A DNA stretch of 64,000 bases. Origin: Bartonella rattimassiliensis 15908. Its GTDB lineage: Bacteria > Pseudomonadota > Alphaproteobacteria > Rhizobiales > Rhizobiaceae. The position numbers and the translations under genes were made by a program. The stretch spans positions 553,575-617,574 of the forward strand of contig NZ_JH725064.1 in NCBI RefSeq assembly GCF_000278215.1, read 5' to 3'. The notes beneath the pieces are model-generated. The model saw only the letters and a list, made by a program, of their open reading frames with translations. It made no database searches and was not told where the DNA came from. Position 1 is the first letter of the stretch. The number at the start of each line of letters is the position of its first letter. Shown piece after piece: positions 29,543-39,992 of the stretch.

Positions 29543-31723
29543 TCAGTCTTTATGTATTGCAGCTTGTTGCCGATGCAACGCGACTAAGCGCGAAATAGAA
29601 GATTCAAAAGAATCATTTTTCCCCGCAAAACTTGTATTGGCCATAAAATACTCCTGCGCATTAAACAGACTTTCACCTTCTTGCGGTGTGATGCGTTTTG
29701 ATGTTCCGTCTTTGAGTATATCAAAGCTTTGTTGATTATCAATGATATTAGCCAACATAATTTGTGAAAGAATCTGCTGACGCACCATTTTATTAAAAAC
29801 TGGAACCAATATTTCAATACGATAGTCTAGATTACGAGGCATCATATCAGCAGAGCCTAAATAAACAAGTGCATTTTCATTGGGCAAATCTTGACCATTT
29901 CCAAAACAAAAAATGCGACTATGTTCAAGAAAACGTCCTACGATTGATTTTACACGAATATTATCCGAAATTCCTGGAATATGAGGACGTAAACAGCATA
30001 TCCCCCGCACAACCAAATCAATTTGCACCCCTTCTTGACTGGCGCGATATAAAGCATCAATAATTTCAGGATCAACCAATGCATTAACTTTCATCCAAAT
30101 AGCGGCAAACTTTCCCTGTTGTGCATGAGCAATTTCTCCTTCAATATGCTGCAAAATACGACCACGCAATGTTAAGGGCGAAAAAGCAATCTTCATTGTT
30201 TTATTTGGACGCTCATATCGCATAATATAATTGAACAATAATACAACATCATGAGCGATATCATCATCCGTGGAGAAAAAAGAAAGATCAGTATAAGTTT
30301 TAGCGTTAACGGGATGATAATTTCCTGTTCCCAGATGAACATAAGAGCAAAGACGTTTTTCCTCACGTCTCACAACAAGTGACATTTTAGCATGTGTTTT
30401 TAATGCAATAAAACCAAAAATGACTTGAACCCCAGCACGTTCAAGATCCTGTGCCCAGCGAATATTTGCCTCCTCATCAAAACGTGCCTTAAGTTCTACC
30501 AAAGCAGTCACAGATTTTCCCTGTTCAGCTGCTTCAATCAAAGCACTCACAATTGGGCTATCATTTGATGTACGATAGAGAGTTTGTCTGATTTCTACTA
30601 CATCAGGATCGCAAGCAGCTTGACGTAAAAATTGGATAACAACATCAAATGTCTCATAAGGATGATGAATCACGATATCATTTTCACGAATAGCCGCAAA
30701 ACAATCTCCATTATGTTCACGAATACATTCCGGAACACGAGGAATATAAGGAATAAATTTGAGATCATCACGGGGAATAGAAATGATCTCTGATACCATA
30801 TTAAGCGCCAAAAATCCATCAAGAACACTAATGCAATTATCAGGAACCGCAAGACAATTCGCTATAAATTGGCGTAAATTTTCTGGCATTTTTGTATCAA
30901 ATTCAACTCGAATAACTTGCCCACGCCGCCGCCTTTTAAGAGCATTTTCAAAAAAATGAACAAGATCCTCAGCTTCTTCTTCCACTTCAATGTCACTATC
31001 TCGGATCACTCTAAATGCACCAATTTCACCAACCTCATAATTAGGAAATACTTGTTTAATAAAAAGGCAAATAACATCTTCAGATGCAATAAAACGAAAA
31101 CAATTACCCTTTTGAGGAAGAAGAATAAAACGCCTCAAAAGCATTGAAATAGGCAACAACACTGTGCGTGAATGTTGCTCCGTCTCTCCAGACAATTGAA
31201 GCGCAAGAGAAAGACCTAAATTAGGAATAAATGGAAAAGAATGAATAGAATCAACAGATAAAGGTTTTAGAATAGGAAGGATTTTATTATGAAAATATTT
31301 TTCAAGCCATGATTTTTCGGTTTCTGAAAGATCATCAGAACAAATAATTTCAATATCATTCTTTTTTAATTCATCCCGTAAAATATTCAATTTCCGTAAT
31401 TGATCAGCCTGCAACTGTGAAATCTCAGCAAGCACAATATCAAGTTGCTCCTGTGGAGTGTGCCCATCTGCACTGCACGCTGTAATATGAGCACGAACTT
31501 GAGCCGCAAGCCCTGCAACACGAACCATAACAAACTCATCAAGATTTGTTGCTGAAATTGAAATAAATTGTAGACGTTCCAATAAAGGATGTTTCGAATT
31601 AACCGCTTCCATCAAAACACGATTATTAAATTGTAACCATGAAAACTCTCGATTAATAAATCGTACCGGATTTTCCATTGTTATATCTGATATAGAAATT
31701 TTATCGGCCACCCTCTTTTCCAT
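29543..31723 (-). CDS. ppk: polyphosphate kinase 1
   Basis: Makes inorganic polyphosphate from ATP. It has 726 residues and four domains as in the family: N-terminal helical (with FINREFSWLQFNNRVLMEA near 22-40), head, and two phospholipase-D-like C domains. The autophosphorylated histidine is His444 in ALKTHAKMSLVVRREE, and the second conserved histidine lies in the LEHSRIFCFGNG segment. It lacks a good ribosome binding site immediately before the ATG at 31723, so a later start is possible but the conserved block begins soon after. It heads the ppk-ppx operon. Confidence 0.95.
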   Translation of the reverse strand: MEKRVADKISISDITMENPVRFINREFSWLQFNNRVLMEAVNSKHPLLERLQFISISATNLDEFVMVRVAGLAAQVRAHITACSADGHTPQEQLDIVLAEISQLQADQLRKLNILRDELKKNDIEIICSDDLSETEKSWLEKYFHNKILPILKPLSVDSIHSFPFIPNLGLSLALQLSGETEQHSRTVLLPISMLLRRFILLPQKGNCFRFIASEDVICLFIKQVFPNYEVGEIGAFRVIRDSDIEVEEEAEDLVHFFENALKRRRRGQVIRVEFDTKMPENLRQFIANCLAVPDNCISVLDGFLALNMVSEIISIPRDDLKFIPYIPRVPECIREHNGDCFAAIRENDIVIHHPYETFDVVIQFLRQAACDPDVVEIRQTLYRTSNDSPIVSALIEAAEQGKSVTALVELKARFDEEANIRWAQDLERAGVQVIFGFIALKTHAKMSLVVRREEKRLCSYVHLGTGNYHPVNAKTYTDLSFFSTDDDIAHDVVLLFNYIMRYERPNKTMKIAFSPLTLRGRILQHIEGEIAHAQQGKFAAIWMKVNALVDPEIIDALYRASQEGVQIDLVVRGICCLRPHIPGISDNIRVKSIVGRFLEHSRIFCFGNGQDLPNENALVYLGSADMMPRNLDYRIEILVPVFNKMVRQQILSQIMLANIIDNQQSFDILKDGTSKRITPQEGESLFNAQEYFMANTSFAGKNDSFESSISRLVALHRQQAAIHKD

Positions 31724-32016
31724 ATATTTTAACTAATTTTCTTTTATTTTTTCTAAAATTATTATGAAGCAATATCTCACATCATATTTTATAATATTTT
31801 TATAATATGTCTCCATTTAATATTTAAAAATACTTAAAACAAGTTCCATGTGCTAAGGGCTAAAAACATAATAATTATTCCGTATAGCATAAAAAAAGAG
31901 CGGTGTGTCTTTAAAAGCATCTTGCATTATTATAAGCTTTATTACAAACTCATTCTTATAAAATAGAAAAATCCAATCATAGCTGATGAGACAATATATT
32001 CTGGAGTTTGTAAACT
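31724..32016. other. divergent spacer between ppk and the CHCC gene
   Basis: About 290 AT-rich bases that must contain promoters for both directions. TTAA-rich strings are frequent, but none shows the TTAA-N7-TTAA spacing of a full CtrA site in an obvious position. No gene was seen. Confidence 0.4.
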
Positions 32017-32262
32017 ATGGCCGATCACAATATTCCCCATTTTCAAAATGATCGTGGATACAAAACAATCGAAATTGGTGTGAAAGAGTTTATGTGTGTA
32101 GGAGCAACACAACCGTTCGATCATCCTCATATCTTTCTCGACATGGGAGCAGCTGATGAGAAAATTTGCCCTTATTGCTCAACTCTTTATCGTTATGTTT
32201 CCTCACTATCATACGATCAAACAAACCCAACAGGATGTTTATATCATTCAGATAAACTATGA
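32017..32262 (+). CDS. CHCC-type zinc-finger protein (NDUFS6-like)
   Basis: An 81-residue protein with the four ligands of the CHCC zinc finger: Cys27, His36 (or His38), Cys51 and Cys54 in the arrangement FMCVGATQPFDHPHIFLDMG then KICPYCSTLYRY. This is the bacterial counterpart of NDUFS6, the 13-kDa zinc subunit of mitochondrial complex I, widespread in alphaproteobacteria. A TGGAG site precedes the ATG. It is followed 49 bases later by a FAD monooxygenase gene in the same direction, an arrangement that may be an operon. The NDUFS4 homologue is also in this window, 30 kb away. Confidence 0.88.
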   Translation: MADHNIPHFQNDRGYKTIEIGVKEFMCVGATQPFDHPHIFLDMGAADEKICPYCSTLYRYVSSLSYDQTNPTGCLYHSDKL

Positions 32263-32311
32263 GAATATGTTCTAAGATCTTCTACCACTCTTTTAGTTCT
32301 ACTGGTTTAAT

Positions 32312-33559
32312 ATGAAATCATTTGTGGGACAATCACCCATTATTGTTGGAGGGGGAATTGCTGGTTTAAGTACCGCTTTAGCGCTCGCTCATAAAGGAAT
32401 TGCAAGCACCATTATCGAAAAGTGTAAACAACCTGAAACGATCGGTGCTGGTATTCAACTGACTCCAAATGCGACATCTATTCTCGCACACTGGAAAATT
32501 CTCAATAAACTCACTGAAGTTGGTACAATCCCACATTTTCTTGAGTTAAAAGATGGAATATCTTTAAAAATACGACTACGTGTTCATCTTGTCAATCTAA
32601 CAGAAAAATATTGGAAAAAACCTTATATAACGATTCACCGTGCGGCTTTACAAAAAATTTTATATGATGCAGTGATTGAAAATCCTTTAATCAAATACAA
32701 AGCAGGCGAAACGATTATATCTTCTACCCAATCTGCCACCAAAATTGAAATAACAACAATAAAAACAGATACAGCAACCAAACAACTTTATTCAACGCCC
32801 CTCCTGATCGGATGTGATGGGGTTTGGTCAACATTACGGAAACAATCTCCTTTTCATGAAAAAGCAAATTTTAGTGGTTTTATTGCTTGGCGTGCAACAA
32901 CAGCGTTTGATAGCCTTCCTCAAAGTTTTCGTTCTTCGTTGCAAAATATGAAAACAATTACGGCTTGGATGGGACCCAAAAATCATCTTGTTGTCTATCC
33001 TATTCAATCATCAGAAAAAATTGTAAATTTTGTCGCTATTACGCACGGAGAAAATTCCAAAGAAGAATGGGCCCATAAAGGAGATAAAGAAAAACTTAAA
33101 TCTCTTTTTAAAACTTGGAATTCAAAAATCTTACAAATCTTTGATCATATTGATGAATGGAGATATTGGCCACTCTTTCAAATGAAACAAAATCGTTTTT
33201 TAGGCTTGGAGAGACAAGTCTTCGTTGGTGATTGTGCACATGCAACTTTACCTTTTGCAGCACAAGGTGCTGCTATGGCCATCGAAGATGCCGCCACATT
33301 AGCAGAAGCACTTTCATTGAAAAATATTTCATTAACGAAAGCCCTTTTGCTTTATGAAAAAACACGCACCCCTCGTATTGAAGCAATAAAAAAACGTGGA
33401 GATTTCAACAGACTAATCTATCATGCAACGGGTCCCATAGCAATTGCACGTAATCTCATGATGAAAATTCGCACATCAGAGAGCATTATATCAAATCTCA
33501 ATTGGCTTTATATGTATGATGCTATGAATTCCATAAAAAATAATGATAAAAACTTATAA
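32312..33559 (+). CDS. FAD-dependent monooxygenase (PHBH/UbiH-like class A)
   Basis: A 415-residue flavoprotein of the para-hydroxybenzoate hydroxylase fold. The Rossmann dinucleotide motif GGGIAGLSTALALA is near 12-26, followed by the acidic Glu that binds ribose (IIEKCKQ), and the second FAD motif FVGDCAHATLPFAAQGAAMAIEDA is near 306-329. A DG motif (IGCDGVWSTLRK) lies near 167-178. It resembles salicylate hydroxylase-like enzymes more than classic UbiH; the substrate is unknown. The ribosome binding site is weak. Confidence 0.85.
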   Translation: MKSFVGQSPIIVGGGIAGLSTALALAHKGIASTIIEKCKQPETIGAGIQLTPNATSILAHWKILNKLTEVGTIPHFLELKDGISLKIRLRVHLVNLTEKYWKKPYITIHRAALQKILYDAVIENPLIKYKAGETIISSTQSATKIEITTIKTDTATKQLYSTPLLIGCDGVWSTLRKQSPFHEKANFSGFIAWRATTAFDSLPQSFRSSLQNMKTITAWMGPKNHLVVYPIQSSEKIVNFVAITHGENSKEEWAHKGDKEKLKSLFKTWNSKILQIFDHIDEWRYWPLFQMKQNRFLGLERQVFVGDCAHATLPFAAQGAAMAIEDAATLAEALSLKNISLTKALLLYEKTRTPRIEAIKKRGDFNRLIYHATGPIAIARNLMMKIRTSESIISNLNWLYMYDAMNSIKNNDKNL

Positions 33560-33689
33560 AATTCTTTTAGTGCTTTTAACATGAAACAGAAAAGAGCTTT
33601 TTTGAATTTATGACATTAAAATATCATAACAACTTACTAAAATAAAAGAAGAAATTTCATCCAAAATAATCAATACTTTTAATCTTCCT

Positions 33690-36600
33690 TTAACTTAATT
33701 CTACATCAACAACGCCCTGAATTAATTTCATAGCATTTGCGACATGTGAATTTACCTTATATCGCTTAGGAAGTGCAATTTCGACTTCTCGCAAGCCGTT
33801 CTCTTGAATTAAAATAAGGCCAACCTCTCCATTTCCCCCAAGATTTAAATTTTGCTCAATTTGTGGAAGCATATCAACTGTTTTTATAAAAAGGCGCATC
33901 ATTTTATGCTGCTGTAATGCTTCCTTTTCCAAAGATTGAACTGCCTCAATTCGCAAACTAACTCCTTCAGAGCGATTTTCTGCACTCACAGTAATAATAA
34001 AAGATTTCCCAGGTTCTAGCATCTCCTCATAATCCGAGAGTACCTCAGAAAAGAGAACGGCCTCATATTGTCCACTTGTATCAGAAAAATGAATAATTCC
34101 CATTTTTTTACCAGATTTTGTTTTACGCACGTTTTTTGCCACAACAGTTCCTGCAAGCCGTGCAGCCGTTGCGCCTCCTTTAACGGCATTGGCAAAATTA
34201 CTCCAAGTTTGAACACGTTTTTTAGTAAGAATAGCTTGATATTCATCCAATGGATGAGCTGAAAAGTAAAAACCTATAGTTTGAAATTCTCTATAAAGTT
34301 TCTCAGCCGGCAACCAAGGAGATGTTTGCGATAAGATCAAAGGCTCTTTTAAGCCACCTACCATTCCAAATATATCACTCTGCCCGCTAGAATTGTCATC
34401 GAGAATACGAAGTGCCCGCGCATGAATGGTTCCAAGATTCTCTAGTAAAACCTCACGTGCAATGTTAAAACAATCAAAAGCGCCAGCACAAATTAAACTT
34501 TCCATCGCACGCTTATTAACGATACGGAGATCAACACGCGTACAAAAGTCTTCTAAATCTTTAAAAGTCTTATTTCCACGACAAGAGACGATGTGATCGA
34601 CAACCGATTCTCCTACACCTTTAATGGCAGCAAGAGAATAATAAATACAGTTATCACCAACCTCAAAAACACGATGAGAGGTTTGTATAGAAGGTGCAAT
34701 AACTTCAATGCCCAGCCTTAATGCTTCACACCGAAAATCATTGAGCTTATCCGTATTCGTCATATCATACGTCATTGAAGCAGCTAAAAACTCAACGGGA
34801 TAGTTTGCTTTCATATAAGCTGTTTGATAAGAAACGATTGCATAAGCAGCAGCATGTGATTTATTAAAACCGTAATCAGCAAATTTTGCTAAAAGATCAA
34901 AGATAATATCTGCTTGATCTTTATCCACACCTCCAGCAACAGCTCCATTGACAAAACGTATACGTTGTTTTTGCATTTCTGCATGAATTTTTTTTCCCAT
35001 AGCCCGACGTAATAAATCAGCTTCCCCAAGCGAATATCCAGCAAGCACCTGAGCAATCTGCATCACCTGTTCTTGATACACAATAACACCTTGTGTTTCT
35101 TTAATCAGATGATCTATTTTCGGATGAATAGAAGCAACCTCTTCTTCCCCATGTTTTCGTGCATTATAGGTTGGAATATTCTCCATTGGGCCAGGACGAT
35201 AAAGCGCAACCAGCGCAATAATATCTTCAATACGATCTGGCTTCATTCCAATCAACGCCTTGCGCATACCAGAACTTTCCACCTGAAACACGCCAACCGT
35301 CTCACCACGTGCCATCATATCGTAGGTTATTTCATCATTCAAAGGAATATTTGACAAATCTATTTTGATCCCTTTTCTAGCAACAAAATCGACTGCCATC
35401 TTCAACACAGTAAGTGTTTTTAACCCAAGAAAATCAAATTTTACCAACCCGGCTTGTTCAACATATTTCATGTTAAATTGTGTAACAGGCATATCAGAAC
35501 GAGGATCACGATACATCGGCACAAGATTCCAAAGCGGTCGGTCTCCAATAACAATCCCAGCAGCATGAGTTGAAGCATGACGATAAAGCCCCTCCAACTG
35601 AAGTGCTATATCTAATACGCGTCCAACGACGGAATCTTTTTTCTTTTCCTCCTCAAATTTAGGTTCATCCTTAATAGCATCAGCCAACTCTACCTGACTT
35701 CCAGGCGTGGCAGGAACTAATTTTGTCAGATAATCCACCTGACGATAAGGAACTTCTAAAACACGCCCTACATCACGCAAAACTGCACGTGCCTGTAACT
35801 TACCAAAGGTAATAATTTGAGCAACTTGATCACGCCCATATTTTTTTTGAACATATTGAATAACTTCTTCGCGTCTTTCTTGACAAAAATCGATATCAAA
35901 ATCTGGCATTGAAACACGATCTGGATTGAGAAAACGTTCAAAAAGAAGAGAAAAACGCAATGGATCGACATCGGTAATTGTCAATGCATAAGCAACAAGT
36001 GATCCTGCGCCAGAACCACGCCCTGGTCCAACAGGAATATCATGAATCTTTGCCCATTTTATGAAATCTGAAACGATAAGAAAGTAGCCAGAAAACTGCA
36101 TACGCGTAATAACTGAAACTTCATAGTCAAGCCGCTGCTCATAATCTTCAATCGTATATCCTTCAGCCAATCCGATTGTTTCAAACCGCATTTTTAAACC
36201 ATTTTTAGCCTGATTTAACAATTCACTATCTTCTATTTCTAAAGTAGTTTTTGAATCAGTAGATTGTTCTATAAAGCGAGGCAATATTGGTTGTCGAACG
36301 GGCGTGGCAACATGACAACGCAAAGCAATTTCAACACTATTTTCTAAAGCTTCTGGAAGATCAGAAAACATTGCAACCATTTCATCCTGTGACTTCAAAT
36401 AATGATCTGGTGTCACACGTTTACGATCTGGATTAGAGACGATTTGTCCTTCTGAAACAGCCATCAGCGCATCATGCGCTTCATACCCTTCTCTCTTCAG
36501 AAAAAAGGCTTCATTTGTTGCAACAAGAGGAATTTCATACGCATAAGCCAATTCAATAAGATCAGCTTCAACTCTCCGATCATAAGAACTATACCGTTGT

Positions 36601-37181
36601 AATTCCACATAAAGACGATCAGCAAAAGCTTTTTTCAAATAGATTAAGCGCTCAACAGCATTTTCTTTTTTCTCTTCTGCCAAAGAAAGATTAATAGGTC
36701 CTCCCTTACCTCCCGTTAAAGCGATTATTCCTTCACTATGCGCCGACAACCAATCAGCTTTAATATGAGGAGGATCAGTATCACATTTATCAAGATAAGC
36801 ACGGCTAACAAGACGAACCAAATGAGTATAACCAGTTTCGCTAGCAGCCAACAGAACGATAGAGCAGAAATCAGAAGGATTACGCCATTTCACCAAACGC
36901 GAATGATCATTTTCATCATAAAAATCAACAGTAAGCTGACACCCAATAATAGGTTGGACCCCATGAGAAAGACAATGCTGCGAAAATTCCAAAGCACCAA
37001 ATAAATTATTGGTATCAGTAATAGCAACTGCTGGTGCATGATCTGAAATTGCCTGTTGAATAATTTGGGGAATTTTTAAAGCCCCTTCGAGCAAGGAATA
37101 AGCTGAATGTACTCTCAAATGAATAAAGCGAGGAAGAGAATTTTTATTTTGCATTTTATTTTTATCTTTTACCACTCTCAT
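33690..37181 (-). CDS. dnaE: DNA polymerase III alpha subunit
   Basis: The replicative polymerase, 1163 residues, close to E. coli DnaE. It starts with the PHP domain (FIHLRVHSAYSLLEGALKI; AITDTNNLFGALEF), then the polymerase core with the catalytic Asp pair in SMPDFDIDFCQERR, GPGRGSGAGSLVAYAL, the AIKGVG hairpin-helix-hairpin region, and C-terminal OB-fold and clamp-binding parts. GGGAA precedes the ATG at 37181; a second ATG at 37154 could also be used. It is a single gene, divergent from recG. The PHP acidic/histidine set looks largely preserved at the start. Confidence 0.96.
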   Translation of the reverse strand: MRVVKDKNKMQNKNSLPRFIHLRVHSAYSLLEGALKIPQIIQQAISDHAPAVAITDTNNLFGALEFSQHCLSHGVQPIIGCQLTVDFYDENDHSRLVKWRNPSDFCSIVLLAASETGYTHLVRLVSRAYLDKCDTDPPHIKADWLSAHSEGIIALTGGKGGPINLSLAEEKKENAVERLIYLKKAFADRLYVELQRYSSYDRRVEADLIELAYAYEIPLVATNEAFFLKREGYEAHDALMAVSEGQIVSNPDRKRVTPDHYLKSQDEMVAMFSDLPEALENSVEIALRCHVATPVRQPILPRFIEQSTDSKTTLEIEDSELLNQAKNGLKMRFETIGLAEGYTIEDYEQRLDYEVSVITRMQFSGYFLIVSDFIKWAKIHDIPVGPGRGSGAGSLVAYALTITDVDPLRFSLLFERFLNPDRVSMPDFDIDFCQERREEVIQYVQKKYGRDQVAQIITFGKLQARAVLRDVGRVLEVPYRQVDYLTKLVPATPGSQVELADAIKDEPKFEEEKKKDSVVGRVLDIALQLEGLYRHASTHAAGIVIGDRPLWNLVPMYRDPRSDMPVTQFNMKYVEQAGLVKFDFLGLKTLTVLKMAVDFVARKGIKIDLSNIPLNDEITYDMMARGETVGVFQVESSGMRKALIGMKPDRIEDIIALVALYRPGPMENIPTYNARKHGEEEVASIHPKIDHLIKETQGVIVYQEQVMQIAQVLAGYSLGEADLLRRAMGKKIHAEMQKQRIRFVNGAVAGGVDKDQADIIFDLLAKFADYGFNKSHAAAYAIVSYQTAYMKANYPVEFLAASMTYDMTNTDKLNDFRCEALRLGIEVIAPSIQTSHRVFEVGDNCIYYSLAAIKGVGESVVDHIVSCRGNKTFKDLEDFCTRVDLRIVNKRAMESLICAGAFDCFNIAREVLLENLGTIHARALRILDDNSSGQSDIFGMVGGLKEPLILSQTSPWLPAEKLYREFQTIGFYFSAHPLDEYQAILTKKRVQTWSNFANAVKGGATAARLAGTVVAKNVRKTKSGKKMGIIHFSDTSGQYEAVLFSEVLSDYEEMLEPGKSFIITVSAENRSEGVSLRIEAVQSLEKEALQQHKMMRLFIKTVDMLPQIEQNLNLGGNGEVGLILIQENGLREVEIALPKRYKVNSHVANAMKLIQGVVDVELS

Positions 37182-37562
37182 AGATTTCCCACTACAAAAT
37201 AAATGCCAAACAGCACCCTTTATAAAATAAAAAAACTTCAGTTTATTATAATTTTAAAATTATAAATTTTTCATTCTACATAAGAGAAACGCTCCGATTT
37301 TATTGATGTTTATAAGAGAGTTCTATCAAGAAAATGCTTCTATTAACAGCAAATAAAAACCTAAAATAAAAATAAGAAAAATATATTTCATATAGAGGTA
37401 CTGTAATTTTTGCACTCTTTTATTTTCGTTGTATTCCCCTTTTAAAAGTTAATTTCCCTTCCTTAAACTCAATGTGTAAATACCTCCCTTTTTAATGACT
37501 TTATCCCCAAAAAGCTCTTTTAAAGATCTAGAAAAAACAAAAAGAGCAGGTTAAATTTCATC
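37182..37562. other. divergent spacer between dnaE and recG
   Basis: About 380 AT-rich bases, promoter-bearing for both genes. A loose stem (GCTCTTTT near 37512 with AAAAGAGC near 37540) lies upstream of recG. No ORF or RNA gene was recognised. Confidence 0.4.
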
Positions 37563-39671
37563 ATGCTTCCAAGTCTTCTTATTCCTCTTTTTAATTCTAT
37601 TCGAACTCTTTCTGGTGTTACACCTAAAGTCTACGGCTTACTGACCAAACTCTTAAATGTTAATCCTACACACCGTGAAGCAACCCTCTTTGATCTTCTG
37701 CAATTAATGCCCCATTCCGTTATAGACCGCAGAATGCGTCCTAGTATTGCCTGTGCAAAAGAAGGAAATACTGTTACGCTCGAAATTGTCATCGACCAAC
37801 ACCAACCACCACCCCGTGGTCATAATCGAATCCCCTATCGCGTTATTGCCCATGATCAAACAGGAAAAATAAATTTAGTCTTTTTTCATGCTCAACCTCT
37901 TTGGTTAAAGAAACAACTTCCTGAAGGAAAAAAGGTCATTGTATCAGGAAAAGTTGAATGGTTTAATGGACAACTTTCAATGGCGCATCCCGACCATATC
38001 ATCTCAAGCGAACAACTAAATCAGATACCTCTCATCGAACCTATTTATCCATCTACCGCAGGATTAGCTGCAAAAATACTAAGGCGCGCCATACAAAACG
38101 CTCTCGATTTTATTCCTCTTCTACCAGAATGGATAGATGAAAATGTAAAAAAGCAGCAAAATTTTTCTTCTTTTTCTGTTGCTTTACACCGTATCCATGC
38201 ACCTATTAATCCTGGTGATCTATCCTTAGAAAGTGCAGCACGTAAACGTCTTGCCTATGATGAATTGCTCGCTTGTCAATTGGCGCTAGGTCTCGTGCGT
38301 TTAAAAACAAAATCTCTTGTTGGCACTTCTCGGCCATCAACAGGAATTTATACTAAAAAATTGCTCAATATCCTCCCCTTTCAACTCACAACTGGACAAG
38401 CAAAAGCAGTAGAAGATATCGCGAATGATCTTGCTTCACCGGAACCAATGCTAAGACTGCTTCAAGGTGATGTAGGCGCAGGAAAAACTGTCGTTGCATT
38501 GATGGCAATGGCACAAATTGCTGAAAATTCAGGACAATCAGCTTTGATGACACCAACTGAAGTGCTTGCACGGCAACATTTTGCTACCATTACCCCTCTC
38601 GCCGAAAAAATCGGATTACAAACAACGCTTCTAACAGGACGAGAAAAAGGAAAATTGCGTACAAATATCTTGAATGATATTTCATCAGGTCAAGTTTCTA
38701 TTATCATCGGAACCCATGCTCTCATACAAAATAGCGTTATTTATAACAATCTCGCTTTAACCATTATCGATGAACAACACCGTTTTGGCGTACATCAACG
38801 AATTGCTCTTACAGAAAAAGGCAATAAACCTGATATGTTGGTCATGACCGCCACGCCCATTCCTCGCACACTTGTCTTAACAGCATTTGGTGATATGGAT
38901 ATATCTAAAATTACAGAAAAACCAATTGGACGACAACCCATTACAACAGCAACACTTTCTTTGAAACGTATTCATGAACTTATAGAGCGAATTGCAATTG
39001 CATTAGAAAAAGGGGAAAAGCTCTATTGGATTTGTCCTTTAGTGGAAGAATCGACAACTCTTGATCTCACTTCCATTGAAAATCGCTTTGCATTTCTCCA
39101 TGAGCGCTTTGGAGCATGCGTCGGTATGATCCACGGGAAAATGCCTACAACAGAAAAAGAAGCCGCTATGGCATCTTTTAAATGCGGAAATACACGTATT
39201 TTAGTTGCAACCACAGTCATTGAAGTCGGAGTAGATATTACGGATGCTTCGATTATTATTATTGAACATGCGGAACATTTTGGCCTTTCACAACTGCACC
39301 AATTACGTGGACGTGTAGGACGAGGCAATAAAAAATCTTCCTGCATCCTGCTTTACAAAGATCCAATAACAAAAACAGCAGCAGCACGCCTTAATATTAT
39401 ACGCAATACAGAAGATGGTTTTGCAATCGCTGAAGAAGATTGGCGCCTGCGAGGCGAAGGAGAACTTCTAGGAACAAAACAATCTGGTGTACCTGAGTTT
39501 CATATAGCAAACCTTGCCGTTCACAGTGATCTTTTATCAATGGCAAGAAAAGATGCCCGTTTATTTTTACAACACGATCCTCATCTTTCTTCTCAGCAAG
39601 GACAAGCTTTACAGTTGCTCCTTTATCTTTTCAGACACGACAATGCTATACGCCTCTTACGAGCAGGATAA
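37563..39671 (+). CDS. recG: ATP-dependent DNA helicase RecG
   Basis: Remodels stalled replication forks and branched DNA. It has 702 residues: an N-terminal wedge with OB fold (about 50-150), then SF2 helicase motifs. Walker A is GDVGAGKT at 302-309, the motif II box is DEQH in IDEQHRFGVHQR, motif III is TATPIPRTL, and motif VI is QLRGRVGRGNKKS. The C-terminal TRG-like region (DWRLRGEGELLGTKQSGVPEF) is specific to RecG and absent from Mfd, apart from shared helicase motifs. It is convergent with glmS. Confidence 0.95.
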   Translation: MLPSLLIPLFNSIRTLSGVTPKVYGLLTKLLNVNPTHREATLFDLLQLMPHSVIDRRMRPSIACAKEGNTVTLEIVIDQHQPPPRGHNRIPYRVIAHDQTGKINLVFFHAQPLWLKKQLPEGKKVIVSGKVEWFNGQLSMAHPDHIISSEQLNQIPLIEPIYPSTAGLAAKILRRAIQNALDFIPLLPEWIDENVKKQQNFSSFSVALHRIHAPINPGDLSLESAARKRLAYDELLACQLALGLVRLKTKSLVGTSRPSTGIYTKKLLNILPFQLTTGQAKAVEDIANDLASPEPMLRLLQGDVGAGKTVVALMAMAQIAENSGQSALMTPTEVLARQHFATITPLAEKIGLQTTLLTGREKGKLRTNILNDISSGQVSIIIGTHALIQNSVIYNNLALTIIDEQHRFGVHQRIALTEKGNKPDMLVMTATPIPRTLVLTAFGDMDISKITEKPIGRQPITTATLSLKRIHELIERIAIALEKGEKLYWICPLVEESTTLDLTSIENRFAFLHERFGACVGMIHGKMPTTEKEAAMASFKCGNTRILVATTVIEVGVDITDASIIIIEHAEHFGLSQLHQLRGRVGRGNKKSSCILLYKDPITKTAAARLNIIRNTEDGFAIAEEDWRLRGEGELLGTKQSGVPEFHIANLAVHSDLLSMARKDARLFLQHDPHLSSQQGQALQLLLYLFRHDNAIRLLRAG

Positions 39672-39992
39672 CAATAGAAAAGAACTTTTTATAAAGAATA
39701 AAAACACTCTTCTATTCAAATATGATTTTCTTTCTTGCAATTACCCATAAATGATCTAACATATTCCCTGCATCATCGTTATGTTTCATGAAAGAATAAT
39801 AAACCAACAGCTGTCTTTTTTCTCTCAATCTCTATTTAATTTTGCATTAAAAAACTCAATTACTTTTATACTAAAACAACAGAAGCAATATCGCGTTTTT
39901 TTATCATTATATTCACATAGCTGATCCATTTTTTGACAAGTAAGAAAATATTTTTTATTTTGTCATAAAGATTTGAAATAAAAAATATATTT
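39672..39992. other. convergent spacer between recG and glmS
   Basis: About 320 AT-rich bases with no gene. A weak dyad (TGACAA near 39934 with TTGTCA near 39960) brackets an A/T-rich core and could help end the transcripts, but the stem is short. No glmS-type regulatory RNA would be expected here because this is the 3' end of glmS. Confidence 0.35.

Noticed and set aside
31740..31860. CtrA-type TTAA-N7-TTAA site upstream of ppk
   Set aside because: TTAA tetramers occur often by chance here, and the spacings found were not seven bases.
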